Below are positions 42,318-50,725 of a stretch of DNA of 58,984 bases, piece by piece. Each line of letters begins with the position of its first letter. Position 1 is the stretch's first letter. Under the pieces are notes generated by a model that saw nothing but the letters and a program-made list of their open reading frames with translations, ran no database searches and was not told the origin of the DNA. A program made the position numbers and the translations under genes. The stretch is from a virus. Location: IMG/VR virus record IMGVR_UViG_3300045741_000116, positions 1-58,984 of that record; one strand, given 5' to 3'.

Positions 42318-42338
42318 CTATATGAGTCATTCGCGCTT
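42318..42338 (-). promoter_or_regulatory. Putative late promoter element C
   Basis: AAGCGC-GAA-TGACT-CATA-TAG, in the 63-base gap after the terminase gene. The TGACTCATATAG core is close to T7 (GACTCACTATAG) and SP6 (TGACACTATAG) promoter cores. Just upstream are two copies of GTAAATTTA (42347-42363). Confidence 0.65.
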
Positions 42339-42361
42339 GTTTTATGTAAATTTACGTAAAT

Positions 42362-43804
42362 TTAGTCAATTCCGTAGAGTTTTTTCATGGTTTCCTGCGA
42401 AAACTGCTCTTCTTGCTGGAAACCTTGGAGCTCTTTTTCCCACATCTCGTCCGGCTGGGACTCTGCCCACTCCTTGGTGCCCCATTTAGGGGCTGGAGGC
42501 CCTGCAGGCTTGTGCAGGTACCCGTAGGACTCTTTAAAAGCGTATAACACGGCGTCTATGATGTCACTGTGGGGTTTCTTCTTAACTACGATTTTATTAG
42601 GGCTAGACTTCTCCCAGTCGATCTGCACCAGGTAGGAGTCTTGGGCGAAGCGGGAGTTACCTTTGGCCTTGAACTTACCAGTCCTGAGGGCGTCGTTTAG
42701 AAGCTCTACGTTTTCTTGCTTACGGAGCTTGTCTGCTGGCTCTACCGGTACTGCGTGGCGTCGTCGGACCTCTTCTGCCAGCTTCTTACCTAGACCGCCT
42801 TCGTCCATGACGATCTTCTGTACATTATACTTCTTTTCGTAGAGCTTGATCTGTTCTACGAGCTCTGTAAGTCCTTGTTTCTTCGTAATTTTCTCTTCCA
42901 CCAGGTATGTTGTAGGGCTGGCTTCCGAGTAAGCTACGATGGCTATGGCGTCCGCGTCGTTAAAGCCAATATCCACGCCCATAATATAGTTCCATTTCAA
43001 CTCTTTAGGCAACTCTGTGTAATGGTTAACCTTTTCGTTATACCGTATCCAGAGAGACTCAACGTCTAGCACCCACTGGTTCCTCCACTCGCGAAGGAGG
43101 GTAGGATTGTCGTGCTGCCATTCCCGTTTCTTCATAAGGTCTTCTAGGAAGCCTTGGGGGTTTGGCATATGGGGGTTGTTCATTAGGGTCCACTCGTGAT
43201 GGCTATACCCGTACTTTCTTTGGTTTGTTACTTCGAAGAAGTACCCCGCCGGTACCGGTCCTGGGGTTCCTGTGAGAGCTAGCCAGCCATCGGGGTAATC
43301 CGCTATCGACGGCGTTAGTACGTCGTCCACCAGGGACTGTAGGTGCGCTCCGAAGTCCTGTGCCTCGTCTATTCCCACTCCAGGGTATTTGCGGCCTTTT
43401 AGGCGCTTGATGAAGTTTTTCATGTCCGCCCCGAACAGCTTCAGGGTCGCTCCGTTTGGGTGCTTCATTGTCAGCTTTGACTCTACGAACGTGCACCCTA
43501 TCTGGTATTTTTCGTTTATTTCCTGCAAAACGGGCCATAGAATCTCCCTCGCTGACTCTAAGGTCAGTCCTAAATAAACACATTGTGATTTCGGATGCTT
43601 AGCCATCGTTCTGAAGAAACGTAGGGCTAGCCCGTTAGTCTTACCAGCTCGGCGGGAGCATTGCGCATCGAGATACCGCGACGTGTCTTGAACGAAGGCG
43701 TTCTGCTCAGGAAAATCAGCACTAAGCTCTACTTCGTTTGTAGACACCTGGGTTGACTGACGGGCTACGGTTTCGGCGAGGATGCCGGTTTTACTTATTA
43801 GCAT
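42362..43804 (-). CDS. Terminase large subunit
   Basis: 480 residues. The ATPase has a Walker A-like CSRRAGKT (49-56) and a Walker B GIDEAQD (about 143-149). The nuclease has MGVDIGFNDADAIAIV (first Asp near 277), VMDEGGLGKKLAEEV and DIIDAVLYAF with the closing Asp residues. It packages DNA through the portal. The packaging type cannot be read from the sequence; the diverged overlap of the ends favours circular permutation (headful). Confidence 0.88.
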   Translation of the reverse strand: MLISKTGILAETVARQSTQVSTNEVELSADFPEQNAFVQDTSRYLDAQCSRRAGKTNGLALRFFRTMAKHPKSQCVYLGLTLESAREILWPVLQEINEKYQIGCTFVESKLTMKHPNGATLKLFGADMKNFIKRLKGRKYPGVGIDEAQDFGAHLQSLVDDVLTPSIADYPDGWLALTGTPGPVPAGYFFEVTNQRKYGYSHHEWTLMNNPHMPNPQGFLEDLMKKREWQHDNPTLLREWRNQWVLDVESLWIRYNEKVNHYTELPKELKWNYIMGVDIGFNDADAIAIVAYSEASPTTYLVEEKITKKQGLTELVEQIKLYEKKYNVQKIVMDEGGLGKKLAEEVRRRHAVPVEPADKLRKQENVELLNDALRTGKFKAKGNSRFAQDSYLVQIDWEKSSPNKIVVKKKPHSDIIDAVLYAFKESYGYLHKPAGPPAPKWGTKEWAESQPDEMWEKELQGFQQEEQFSQETMKKLYGID

Positions 43805-44042
43805 TTTTCTTCTTCAAGTCCTCAATATATTTGTCTTTAAGGGCTTTAATTTCAAATAGATAAGCTTTTACTTCTTCGAAAGTAAAGAACCATCGGCGCT
43901 CAGACTGCCACACTTTTGGTGCGATCTGCTTCATGTTCTTAGGGACGCCTTTGCGGACAAGTGTTCGCCACTTAGACTCGACCCCGGTGACCTCTTTCGA
44001 AAGCCAGTTAAGCTCTTTTCGTTCTAGGTAAGTTAAGTTCAT
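43791..44042 (-). CDS. Small basic protein before terminase
   Basis: 83 residues, Lys/Trp-rich. YLERKELNWLSKEV then WQSERRWFFTFEEVKAYLFE could be a small winged-helix DNA-binding fold. Overlaps terminase by 14 bases. Candidate small terminase subunit, together with the preceding gene. Confidence 0.6.
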   Translation of the reverse strand: MNLTYLERKELNWLSKEVTGVESKWRTLVRKGVPKNMKQIAPKVWQSERRWFFTFEEVKAYLFEIKALKDKYIEDLKKKNANK

Positions 44043-44344
44043 GTTTCGTCTTCTTTCTCAGTTAAGATGGCCTTAGCGCGTTCTTTGAGCTGCTCGTCTG
44101 TAAGACCTCTGAGGGACTCTCTTTCTCTGTCCTTAAGCTCGAATAATAGCTTGAGGTGGTCCCTTAGGTCTCTGGCGTCGTTGGCTTCAAGCTTACCGTT
44201 GACGCTTCGGGCCACTAGATTCTTAATTTCCCTGTATAACACCAGTAGTGCGTCGTCTATTAAACGAGCTACCGAGATCTCCGATATAGGCGGGACCTCG
44301 ATAGGTGTTAGGGGAATCTCTATTACTTCATTCTTTTTAGACAC
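44039..44344 (-). CDS. Helical protein, small terminase candidate
   Basis: 101 residues, strongly helical and charged (DARDLRDHLKLLFELKDRER, LTDEQLKERAKAIL). Length and position two genes before the large terminase fit an oligomeric small subunit. No helix-turn-helix is clear, so the assignment is tentative. First gene after late element D. Confidence 0.55.
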   Translation of the reverse strand: MSKKNEVIEIPLTPIEVPPISEISVARLIDDALLVLYREIKNLVARSVNGKLEANDARDLRDHLKLLFELKDRERESLRGLTDEQLKERAKAILTEKEDET

Positions 44345-44353
44345 TTACGGCTC

Positions 44354-44374
44354 CTACAGAGGTCACTCGCGCTT
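44354..44374 (-). promoter_or_regulatory. Putative late promoter element D
   Basis: AAGCGC-GAG-TGACC-TCTG-TAG. It overlaps the stop codon of the gene at 44373 and is only 10 bases before the start at 44344, so a transcript beginning at the final G would be leaderless or nearly so for that gene. Confidence 0.6.
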
Positions 44375-44615
44375 ACGCCGGGATATAGTGGGTTACGTTA
44401 GTGAGGGGCACAACTGCCTTATCTTTGATCACGTTACCGTTCGGGTCTTTGGCAGTAATAATAAGAACCGCGCCTACAACTCTCATTTTAGACACCTTGG
44501 AGTTCGTAGCGTCCAGGCTAAGAGTGGGCCCTACGTTACCTGAACCGGGGATGTAGATTCCACCGTGTAACACAGCGTATTTCACCAGGAATCCTGATTC
44601 TTCGACTTGGTTCAT
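44373..44615 (-). CDS. Small beta-rich protein
   Basis: 80 residues. Beta strands with SKMRVVGAVLIITAKDPNGN. Its start overlaps the preceding gene by ATGA. Possibly a structural or decoration protein expressed before terminase. Unknown family. Confidence 0.6.
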   Translation of the reverse strand: MNQVEESGFLVKYAVLHGGIYIPGSGNVGPTLSLDATNSKVSKMRVVGAVLIITAKDPNGNVIKDKAVVPLTNVTHYIPA

Positions 44616-44902
44616 GCTGTAGCCTCTTCGGTCTTAGGAGTTTCGGTAGGAGCTGGTGTAGCTGCGTCTAAAGCAGCGCGCTCATTGCCTTCTGCCAGTA
44701 CCTTAGCGATCTCTTTCTTCTTAGCGTCAATTGACTGCTGGAAGTTCTGCAGGTCCTTGGCTTGGGCTTCTTTCAAAAGCTCAAAGCGTGTAGTAAGATC
44801 ACCGAGTTCAGCGCAGGCTTGGCCGTACGCTTTCTGGATGTCTGCTGCCGAACGGACAGTCTTTGGTTGTGGTTTAGGTCCTCGTGCTGATTTTCCTGAC
44901 AT
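44612..44902 (-). CDS. Coiled-coil protein
   Basis: 96 residues. Basic N-terminus (SGKSARGPKPQPKTVRSA), a central coiled coil (about 30-72) and an acidic Ala/Thr/Pro/Glu tail. Preceded by AAGGAGG. Function unknown; could be a small terminase or a scaffold helper. Confidence 0.6.
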   Translation of the reverse strand: MSGKSARGPKPQPKTVRSAADIQKAYGQACAELGDLTTRFELLKEAQAKDLQNFQQSIDAKKKEIAKVLAEGNERAALDAATPAPTETPKTEEATA

Positions 44903-44911
44903 GTTGCCTCC

Positions 44912-45349
44912 TTAAATGGCAAATGGATTATAAATGGCGGTTGGAAACTTACTCATTAATTTTTTACCGGTCGCGGTTAAATGCGTGATAGCTGTAGGGT
45001 ATTTAGGCAGAAGACTTCGGGCAATGCCATGTCTGCGCCATCCTGAGCCGTCGGGCTGCTTAGAGTCCTTTACATACACCCAGTGAATCGTTTGAAAGTC
45101 TGGGCTAAGAATGCTGTACCCTAGAATGATATTGTGGTCTTCTTTGAGACAGGCGACTTTTACGGTGGACTTCTGGAGCAGAATTTCGGCTAAGATCTGG
45201 TAGTTCTCCATAAAGACTGGTTTAGGGATTAAGCTATACCAGGAGTCACCATAGTAAAGGCCTCGCAAGAATGTGGCTAAAATGAAGTTCTTGTCTTCTG
45301 GTACCATGTCTCGAATGTCGTAAAGTCCTGAAAAGTCTATGTTTGTCAT
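44912..45349 (-). CDS. GNAT-like acetyltransferase
   Basis: 145 residues. IRDMVPEDKNFILATFLRG at the N-terminus, VKVACLKEDHNIILGYSIL for the central strands, then WVYVKDSKQPDGSGWRRHGI, where RRHGIA matches the acetyl-CoA pyrophosphate-binding loop (Q/RxxGxA). Similar phage GNATs occur near terminase genes. Substrate unknown. Confidence 0.7.
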   Translation of the reverse strand: MTNIDFSGLYDIRDMVPEDKNFILATFLRGLYYGDSWYSLIPKPVFMENYQILAEILLQKSTVKVACLKEDHNIILGYSILSPDFQTIHWVYVKDSKQPDGSGWRRHGIARSLLPKYPTAITHLTATGKKLMSKFPTAIYNPFAI

Positions 45350-45732
45350 TGCATACCTTCGTAAGTCATTAGGTGCTCATGCTGCATTATCTTGCGCAGC
45401 TTTACGATAATGGCCCGCACCCTTGATTCATGTAGCTTGATTCTCACCTTCTTCAATACTTTGACAATATCTGCTGAACCAATCCCGTTTGCGTGGTACT
45501 CCCAGATAATCTGTTCTCGTTTAGACTCAAAGGTGTGGGTATGAAGAAACTGGTTGGCCATGTAGTAATATTCCTGTATGGCTTCCCTTATCAAAGGGTC
45601 TTTCTGCATCGGCGACCTAGGAGCCGCTGATCTTAAAGACCCGTCTTCGTACTCAATATCGTCAAACCCAGCTTTCTTGAGTTTTGCGTACCATTCTTTC
45701 TGAAGTTTTTTTAGTTCATCATTGCGGGACAT
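45346..45732 (-). CDS. Putative helix-turn-helix protein
   Basis: 128 residues from the ATG at 45732, 14 bases inside the preceding gene. C-terminal half reads as a DNA-binding helix-turn-helix: REQIIWEYHANGIGSADIVK followed by LHESRVRAIIVKLRKIM. Could be a transcription regulator for late genes or a small terminase subunit; position upstream of packaging genes allows both. Confidence 0.6.
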   Translation of the reverse strand: MSRNDELKKLQKEWYAKLKKAGFDDIEYEDGSLRSAAPRSPMQKDPLIREAIQEYYYMANQFLHTHTFESKREQIIWEYHANGIGSADIVKVLKKVRIKLHESRVRAIIVKLRKIMQHEHLMTYEGMQ

Positions 45733-46069
45733 TTGAAGCGGCACTTTCAGTCTGTGCTGTCGCTTCAGCTTGTTTTTTGGCTTCTTCTGCTGCCAGGGCC
45801 TGCTGCTTCTCTTTGAGATCCTGCATAACGGCTCCAGCTACTTGGCTCGCGGCGCCTTTGATGAGGGTTTTTCCAAAATAGATTTTGGGCTTGTAAGCTG
45901 AGGTCGAGTCCAAATGCAGAATAGATACAGCCAGGGCAAACTTAACAGAATCATTGTTAGGCATACCAAAAGTCTCAATAATAGAATCTGACCAGGTTTC
46001 AAACTCAGCCTTCCCTTGTGGGAGTTTAGACGGTAAGTAAGCCATCAGTCTCAGTAAAAATTTTCGCAT
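45719..46069 (-). CDS. Hypothetical protein, first gene after middle promoter
   Basis: 116 residues. N-terminal globular half with LPQGKAEFETWSDSIIETFG and VKFALAVSILHLDST, then a helical Ala/Glu/Gln-rich tail. Directly downstream of a consensus sigma70 promoter with AAGGAGA. No family recognised; the globular part could be a small DNA-packaging or structural factor. Confidence 0.65.
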   Translation of the reverse strand: MRKFLLRLMAYLPSKLPQGKAEFETWSDSIIETFGMPNNDSVKFALAVSILHLDSTSAYKPKIYFGKTLIKGAASQVAGAVMQDLKEKQQALAAEEAKKQAEATAQTESAASNVPQ

Positions 46070-46089
46070 ATCGTCTCCTTATGAGACCT

Positions 46090-46118
46090 ATATTAGCCAA
46101 AAAGAGACTTAATGTCAA
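46090..46118 (-). promoter_or_regulatory. Strong sigma70 promoter between polymerase and head genes
   Basis: TTGACA (46113-46118), 17-base spacer, TAATAT (46090-46095). Expected start near 46083. It would let host RNA polymerase transcribe the packaging region independently of the early promoter. Confidence 0.8.
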
Positions 46119-46123
46119 CTATA

Positions 46124-48211
46124 TTAGACATTAGCTAACGTTTTGCCGGTCTTGGGAACCGCTTCTAACGCTATACCCTTGAGAACAGTAGTGTTTTCCA
46201 TGGCATCTTGCATAAGTACTGCTACGTCTTCGGCGTCGGCTTCTGGGCATTCCACGATTAAAGAGTCGTGTACCTGAACTACGATCTGCCCGTCTATGCC
46301 CAACTGTTTCATATTGGCGTACAATCGTATGGCAGCACGATTCACTATGGAGGCCCCTGTAGACTGGATTCTATGGTTCACTGCTAGGTTTAGCACGTTC
46401 CTGGCGTCGTAGGGAAGTTCTGCGTGAGTCATGTCCCTAGGTATGTGTTTGGCCTCTGGCATTCTTCTAGGGCGCCCGAACAGGTTGTACACCACGCCGT
46501 TCTTCTTAGCCTGCTTGTGAGAGTCCAACATCATTTCTTTAACGCCTGGGAAGCGTTCAAAATAGTTGTCGATATCTAGCTGAGTGTCTTCCACACTCTT
46601 GCCTGTAGTGGAGGCTAGCTTGGACGCAGTGGCCCCGTAGGTTGATGCCAACGCGATGACTTTCGAAAGGTCTCTAAGCCGTTTATACTTGATGCCAAAA
46701 GCATCTGGGCTACCTTCCTTTTGAGGAGTGCAATCTGTCTTGCCGTATACCTCCATTCCGATAACGCTGTAAAAGTCATCGGTACCGCGAAAAGCCTGTA
46801 GGAGCCTCTCATCGTTAGAGAAATAAGCAAATACCCTCGGTTCCAGCTGAGAATAGTCGGCTCCAACAAACGTACGGCCAGGCCTAGCCTGGATGCAGCC
46901 TTTGATACGTTTATCATCCCTAGGCAGATTCTGAAAGTTTGGATTTCTAGACGAATAGCGTCCACTAGTCGTGCCATGCTGGAGGAAAGACGGGTGAATA
47001 ATGCCATATCTGGTCCTTTCTTGAATGCCTTCTACGTAAGTGTTAAGGATTTTAGTTTTGCGTTGGTATTCTAGGAGTTTCTTAATCCACTCATACCTGG
47101 GGGCTAGTTTGGCTAGGGTGGCTTTGTCGCAGGCTATATAGGACCAAGGAGCTTTCACACGCTTAGCCTTGACCTTCTTGCCGTTAACAATGGCCTCAGG
47201 TTGATAGATCTCGCCGAACATGCGCTCGCAGGTCGCTATGAATTCTCGCTTCGCTGAAAATGTATAGGGAAGCCTGAGCCCTAATGCTTTACAGACTGTC
47301 TTTCCCTCTTTAGTGAGAACGCTGTACTCGAGCATAAGCTTACCGAACAGAAGCCAGGACAGTTGGGAAGAGGACCCGATGTTGAAATGGTTCTTTTTGT
47401 TAGTGCCTGGGTACTTCTCGCTGACGATTGAGGCGATCTCCTGGTGAATAAACGTCTTCGCCTCTAAACACTCGGCTTCTAGCTGCTTCTTGAGCGAGGC
47501 TAGGCCCTTTACATCTACTGCCAGCCCTGTTCGGTTCAGATCGTACGTAGGGCCACGAAGAAGGGGCATAGTCTCTTCCTCGTAGAAGAACTTATCTAGA
47601 TCCTGCTCAAAAAGCTGCGGCACTAGGGTATGGAACAGCTTGAAGGTAAGGAGGGCGTCTTTGGCTCCGTACTTACCCATGAGGTAGGGGTCTGCCTTGT
47701 ACATCTCGTAAGACGCCTTGGTAAGGCTCCCGCCGTTAGCAGCTACGCTGGCCTTCATTTCTTCCTGCTCTTTTTTAGAGGACTCGCCGAAAATACTGGC
47801 CGACAGCTCTTTCAAGCCTACCCGACGATTCTCGTCTAGGAGGTGTGCGAGTACCATGGTGTCGGTGTGGAGGCTAGGCATTAGATCTGTTTTAAAGAAG
47901 GCTTTGGCCATAATACAGTCGAACACGCTGTTGTGCATTATAAGGCTTTTGCCTACCAAACTTTTAATGAGTTTCTTGGAAGCCTCAAGCGTGGAGTAAT
48001 AAACTAGCCTAGAATTAACCTTGTCCCATGATGCTAGGATAATATAATAAGCCAAACCCTCTTCAGCGCATATGGAGTAGCCTATGACTTCGTCCTGCTC
48101 AGTAAGGCCTGTCGTCTCACAGTCGTAAGCGATGAATTCCTTATCCTGTAAGTACTGGGCGAGCTCCTCTACTGCGGAGTCATTATCCAGCACGATTAGT
48201 TGTGGCTCCAC
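46124..48211 (-). CDS. Family A DNA polymerase with 3'-5' exonuclease
   Basis: 695 residues from a GTG start with AAGGGGA upstream. Proofreading domain: YDCETTGL (Asp30, Glu32), MHNSVFD (Asp98), YGAKD (Tyr181, Asp185). Polymerase domain: motif A GADYSQLEPR (Asp452), motif B RDLSKVIALASTYG (513-526), motif C VQVHDSL (His648, Asp649). All catalytic residues are present. Lacks the 5' nuclease domain, like T7 gp5. Replicates the phage genome with the adjacent primase-helicase, whose gene it overlaps by 29 bases. Confidence 0.93.
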   Translation of the reverse strand: MEPQLIVLDNDSAVEELAQYLQDKEFIAYDCETTGLTEQDEVIGYSICAEEGLAYYIILASWDKVNSRLVYYSTLEASKKLIKSLVGKSLIMHNSVFDCIMAKAFFKTDLMPSLHTDTMVLAHLLDENRRVGLKELSASIFGESSKKEQEEMKASVAANGGSLTKASYEMYKADPYLMGKYGAKDALLTFKLFHTLVPQLFEQDLDKFFYEEETMPLLRGPTYDLNRTGLAVDVKGLASLKKQLEAECLEAKTFIHQEIASIVSEKYPGTNKKNHFNIGSSSQLSWLLFGKLMLEYSVLTKEGKTVCKALGLRLPYTFSAKREFIATCERMFGEIYQPEAIVNGKKVKAKRVKAPWSYIACDKATLAKLAPRYEWIKKLLEYQRKTKILNTYVEGIQERTRYGIIHPSFLQHGTTSGRYSSRNPNFQNLPRDDKRIKGCIQARPGRTFVGADYSQLEPRVFAYFSNDERLLQAFRGTDDFYSVIGMEVYGKTDCTPQKEGSPDAFGIKYKRLRDLSKVIALASTYGATASKLASTTGKSVEDTQLDIDNYFERFPGVKEMMLDSHKQAKKNGVVYNLFGRPRRMPEAKHIPRDMTHAELPYDARNVLNLAVNHRIQSTGASIVNRAAIRLYANMKQLGIDGQIVVQVHDSLIVECPEADAEDVAVLMQDAMENTTVLKGIALEAVPKTGKTLANV

Positions 48212-50030
48212 TTGTGTCCCCTTTATACGGAACGGACTTATAGGCTACCAGGTCCGTCTTACGGTCCAGTTTACGCAGGTTAGTCGCCTTGGGCAAGAAG
48301 AACTTAAATGCTGTCTCTTCCTCTTGAGTCATGTCTCGCATTCGCTCAGTTTCTGAATCAAAATACATGTAGTATGGCACGTCTTCTTGGATAACGTCTC
48401 GTTTTGGCTTCTTGTGACGGATCTTACAGTACTTGAAAGCGGTTACCGCCGGGCAGCCATGTTCCATTTGTGTACGTTTCAAAGGCTGCCAGATCGTTAT
48501 GAGGTAGTCACAGTACCATTCAAATGACGAGGTGCCGTAGGCGGCGTCTTTGTTAAGCTCCAGATCGCCGATGCCTGCTTTCTCTCGGCTTGTCTGGCTC
48601 TGCATTACCAGGAGGGTATTTGTCTGTACGGCAAAAGCTTTCATGGCATGACAAATTGCCATAAGGTCTTGGTTCTCGTCGTTACTGCCTTTTTTCTTCA
48701 ACGCTCCAATATGGTCAATTACAACGCAGCCGACCTTCTTGCCTGTAACGGCTTGAAATTTCTCAATATATTCCTTAATCTCGTCAAACGAAAGGTGTCT
48801 GAAAGTACCGTCTTCGTCATAGTTACTGATAATATGGACTTTGTCGTGCAGGCTAGTGTCCTCGCCGCACATGCTTTTCCAGCGGTCCGCTATCTCGTTA
48901 GCCGGCTGCTCAAGGGGAATAAAGAAGTGTACATAGTCTGGGTTGGTCTGTACGAACCACTGGAACATGTTCAGAGTAAACGCGGTCTTACCGACTCCAG
49001 AGCCGGCCACCAAGCCGATTACCTGGCCAAGGCGGAACCCATGGGCGGTATTGTCGATGCGGGGGTGGCAGCGAAACGGCGTGCCTTTAAGCGTATCCCC
49101 ACTGCGCTGCAGGATGTCTTTAACACTCATGGACAGCTCAAGCTTTTCCTTATCTTCAGAAAGCTCAAACGTCCAGATCTTGTCCACAATGTTGGTAGCG
49201 TAGCTTACCCGATGGATCGGGGCCCGCTGTAGGGCCTTGGCGCTGTTTACCAGGACACTGGAGGCTTCGGCTGCTGTGAAGCCGTTAGCGAACATGAGGT
49301 GCGCCAGGCGATAGTCCGCCTTGCTACGGTCTTCGTGAGGGTTAGACCAGAGCTCCTTGGCTTCTGGATTGTCCTTCAAGAGCTTACCAAACTTGGGCGG
49401 AATAGTGTCGTCTATGTCCGTCGGCTGGTTAATACCATAGGTTTTGTTGTAGTGCTGCTCGCAGTAAATCTCGTCAGCTTTAGTAATAGGGGGAAGGAGT
49501 TTATCTAACTGCTCCGAGGTGTACACTTGGTCAGTTTCAGCAATGAGTTCGCAAGGGACTGAGGCGTTCTGATGCTTAGTGTTAATACTGCCTGGCGCGC
49601 GCATAAGTTGAAACAGTTGCCCAACAGCTTCGTCAGTGTCGTACAGTCGCATAAGTCGACGTTGAAATCGAAGGTAACTTTTAGCATCTAGGTCAGAAAT
49701 TTGCCAATAGACGTGGATACCATTGCCGGAGTCTACGATCTTGGTAGGGGTTATGCCAATTTGGACTATTTTGTCTAAAAAAGTATCTTTAGTGTATACG
49801 CCGTCTTTTACGTCAGCATCCACAAAAACAAAATTAAAAGTATCAACATGAGAGCCATCTATTGTTACTCCCTTTTTATATTCGCTGGGGTAATTGGGTA
49901 AATAATAAATGTTGTAGCCTTGGGCATTGTATCGCTTGATTTCTTTGTCTGAAAACGCGCCTTCTAGCACTTTAGGCATAGAGGCGGAAGGAGTAATCCA
50001 ATTAGGCAGTATAAGCCTGTACAAAGTCAT
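48183..50030 (-). CDS. AEP primase-polymerase fused to DnaB/RecA-fold helicase
   Basis: 615 residues from MTLYRL, chosen for TTGGAGG 5 bases upstream; the longer in-frame form would extend into the tRNA. N-terminal AEP primase: FVDAD (DxD, 71-73), DSGNGIHVYW (His106), RAPGSIN (144-150). The helicase has Walker A AGSGVGKT (342-349), EQP sensor phrase FIPLEQPANE and Walker B CVVIDHIG. This is the bifunctional replicative primase-helicase, analogous in role to T7 gp4 but with an archaeo-eukaryotic-type primase instead of a TOPRIM one. Confidence 0.87.
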   Translation of the reverse strand: MTLYRLILPNWITPSASMPKVLEGAFSDKEIKRYNAQGYNIYYLPNYPSEYKKGVTIDGSHVDTFNFVFVDADVKDGVYTKDTFLDKIVQIGITPTKIVDSGNGIHVYWQISDLDAKSYLRFQRRLMRLYDTDEAVGQLFQLMRAPGSINTKHQNASVPCELIAETDQVYTSEQLDKLLPPITKADEIYCEQHYNKTYGINQPTDIDDTIPPKFGKLLKDNPEAKELWSNPHEDRSKADYRLAHLMFANGFTAAEASSVLVNSAKALQRAPIHRVSYATNIVDKIWTFELSEDKEKLELSMSVKDILQRSGDTLKGTPFRCHPRIDNTAHGFRLGQVIGLVAGSGVGKTAFTLNMFQWFVQTNPDYVHFFIPLEQPANEIADRWKSMCGEDTSLHDKVHIISNYDEDGTFRHLSFDEIKEYIEKFQAVTGKKVGCVVIDHIGALKKKGSNDENQDLMAICHAMKAFAVQTNTLLVMQSQTSREKAGIGDLELNKDAAYGTSSFEWYCDYLITIWQPLKRTQMEHGCPAVTAFKYCKIRHKKPKRDVIQEDVPYYMYFDSETERMRDMTQEEETAFKFFLPKATNLRKLDRKTDLVAYKSVPYKGDTSGATTNRAG

Positions 50031-50047
50031 ATTCCCTCCAAAAAAAG

Positions 50048-50146
50048 CAGGCGGGCCAGATTCGAACTGGCACCTCGGCATTTGATGCCTACTACGGTCC
50101 TAAGACCGTCTCGGACTTCCGCACTCTACCGTTGAGCTACCGCCTA
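50048..50146 (-). tRNA. tRNA-like gene with long variable arm, atypical anticodon domain
   Basis: A 7-bp acceptor stem (TAGGCGG with CCGCCTG, one G-U), a D arm (GCTC-AACGGTA-GAGT) and a T arm (GCCAG-TTCGAAT-CTGGC) are clear. A long variable arm (GGCAT-CAA-ATGCC) indicates a class II tRNA (Leu, Ser or Tyr). The anticodon region is odd: ACGGT-CTTAGG-ACCGT has a 6-base loop, and about 12 extra bases (CGGAAGTCCGA) separate it from the D arm. The loop contains TAG after U, as in tRNA-Leu, but the isotype is unsure. No encoded CCA. A run of seven T follows. It lies between the OB-fold and primase-helicase genes. Confidence 0.6.
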
Positions 50147-50151
50147 AAGCA

Positions 50152-50697
50152 TTATCCTTTAGCGTTCTTACCTTTATTCAACAGGGCTTCCATACGCTTC
50201 TTGCGTTCCAGGTTAGCCAAAGCAGCTGCCTGCACTCCGTCCTCAGACTCTTCGTCCTCGTCGTCTGTAGGAGCTTCGTAACCGCCAGCAGTACCTTCGT
50301 CGTCTGTAAGGTCAGCGCCTTCATACTCAGTCCCTGAAGTAGAAGCGGTGTTTACCTCGATAGTGTTGTCTTCGTCGACTTCAACTTTATACTTATACAT
50401 GTCGCCGTTTGGTGTGCTTTGCATACGGTCGAAAGTGGCTCGAACCATAGTGCCAGCAGTGACTGCTTTCATTTTGTTGTCGAGATCAGTTTTACCCCAT
50501 ACGCCAACGTTGCCTTTAGCAGTTTGGAAAATGTAGATAAAAGAGGTTCCGCTCTTTTTCTTCTTGTCCGCTACCTGCTTGGCACCGATGTAGTACCCTT
50601 CGATAGACTTAGGGTTAGCTTTCCCTGTCTTCTTGTTAGAACCCCCGAGCGAAATCACTGTGTCCGCGCTGAGGTCTGCTACTTCTTTAAAACCCAT
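50152..50697 (-). CDS. Putative single-stranded DNA-binding protein
   Basis: 181 residues. Residues about 25-120 show OB-like strands (IEGYYIGAKQVADKKKKSGT, FIYIFQTAKGNVGVWGKTDL, VRATFDRMQ). Then a long acidic stretch (DDEDEESEDG) and a short basic end. A globular domain with an acidic tail is typical of phage SSBs. Position next to the primase-helicase supports this. The gene is the most acidic product of the replication block. Confidence 0.7.
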   Translation of the reverse strand: MGFKEVADLSADTVISLGGSNKKTGKANPKSIEGYYIGAKQVADKKKKSGTSFIYIFQTAKGNVGVWGKTDLDNKMKAVTAGTMVRATFDRMQSTPNGDMYKYKVEVDEDNTIEVNTASTSGTEYEGADLTDDEGTAGGYEAPTDDEDEESEDGVQAAALANLERKKRMEALLNKGKNAKG

Positions 50698-50725
50698 GTT
50701 ACTTCTCCTTTGTTATTGGTTTGGG

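Noticed and set aside
50031-50081. N-terminal extension of the primase-helicase
   Set aside because: It would run into the tRNA-like gene and lacks a ribosome site; MTLYRL at 50030 has TTGGAGG.
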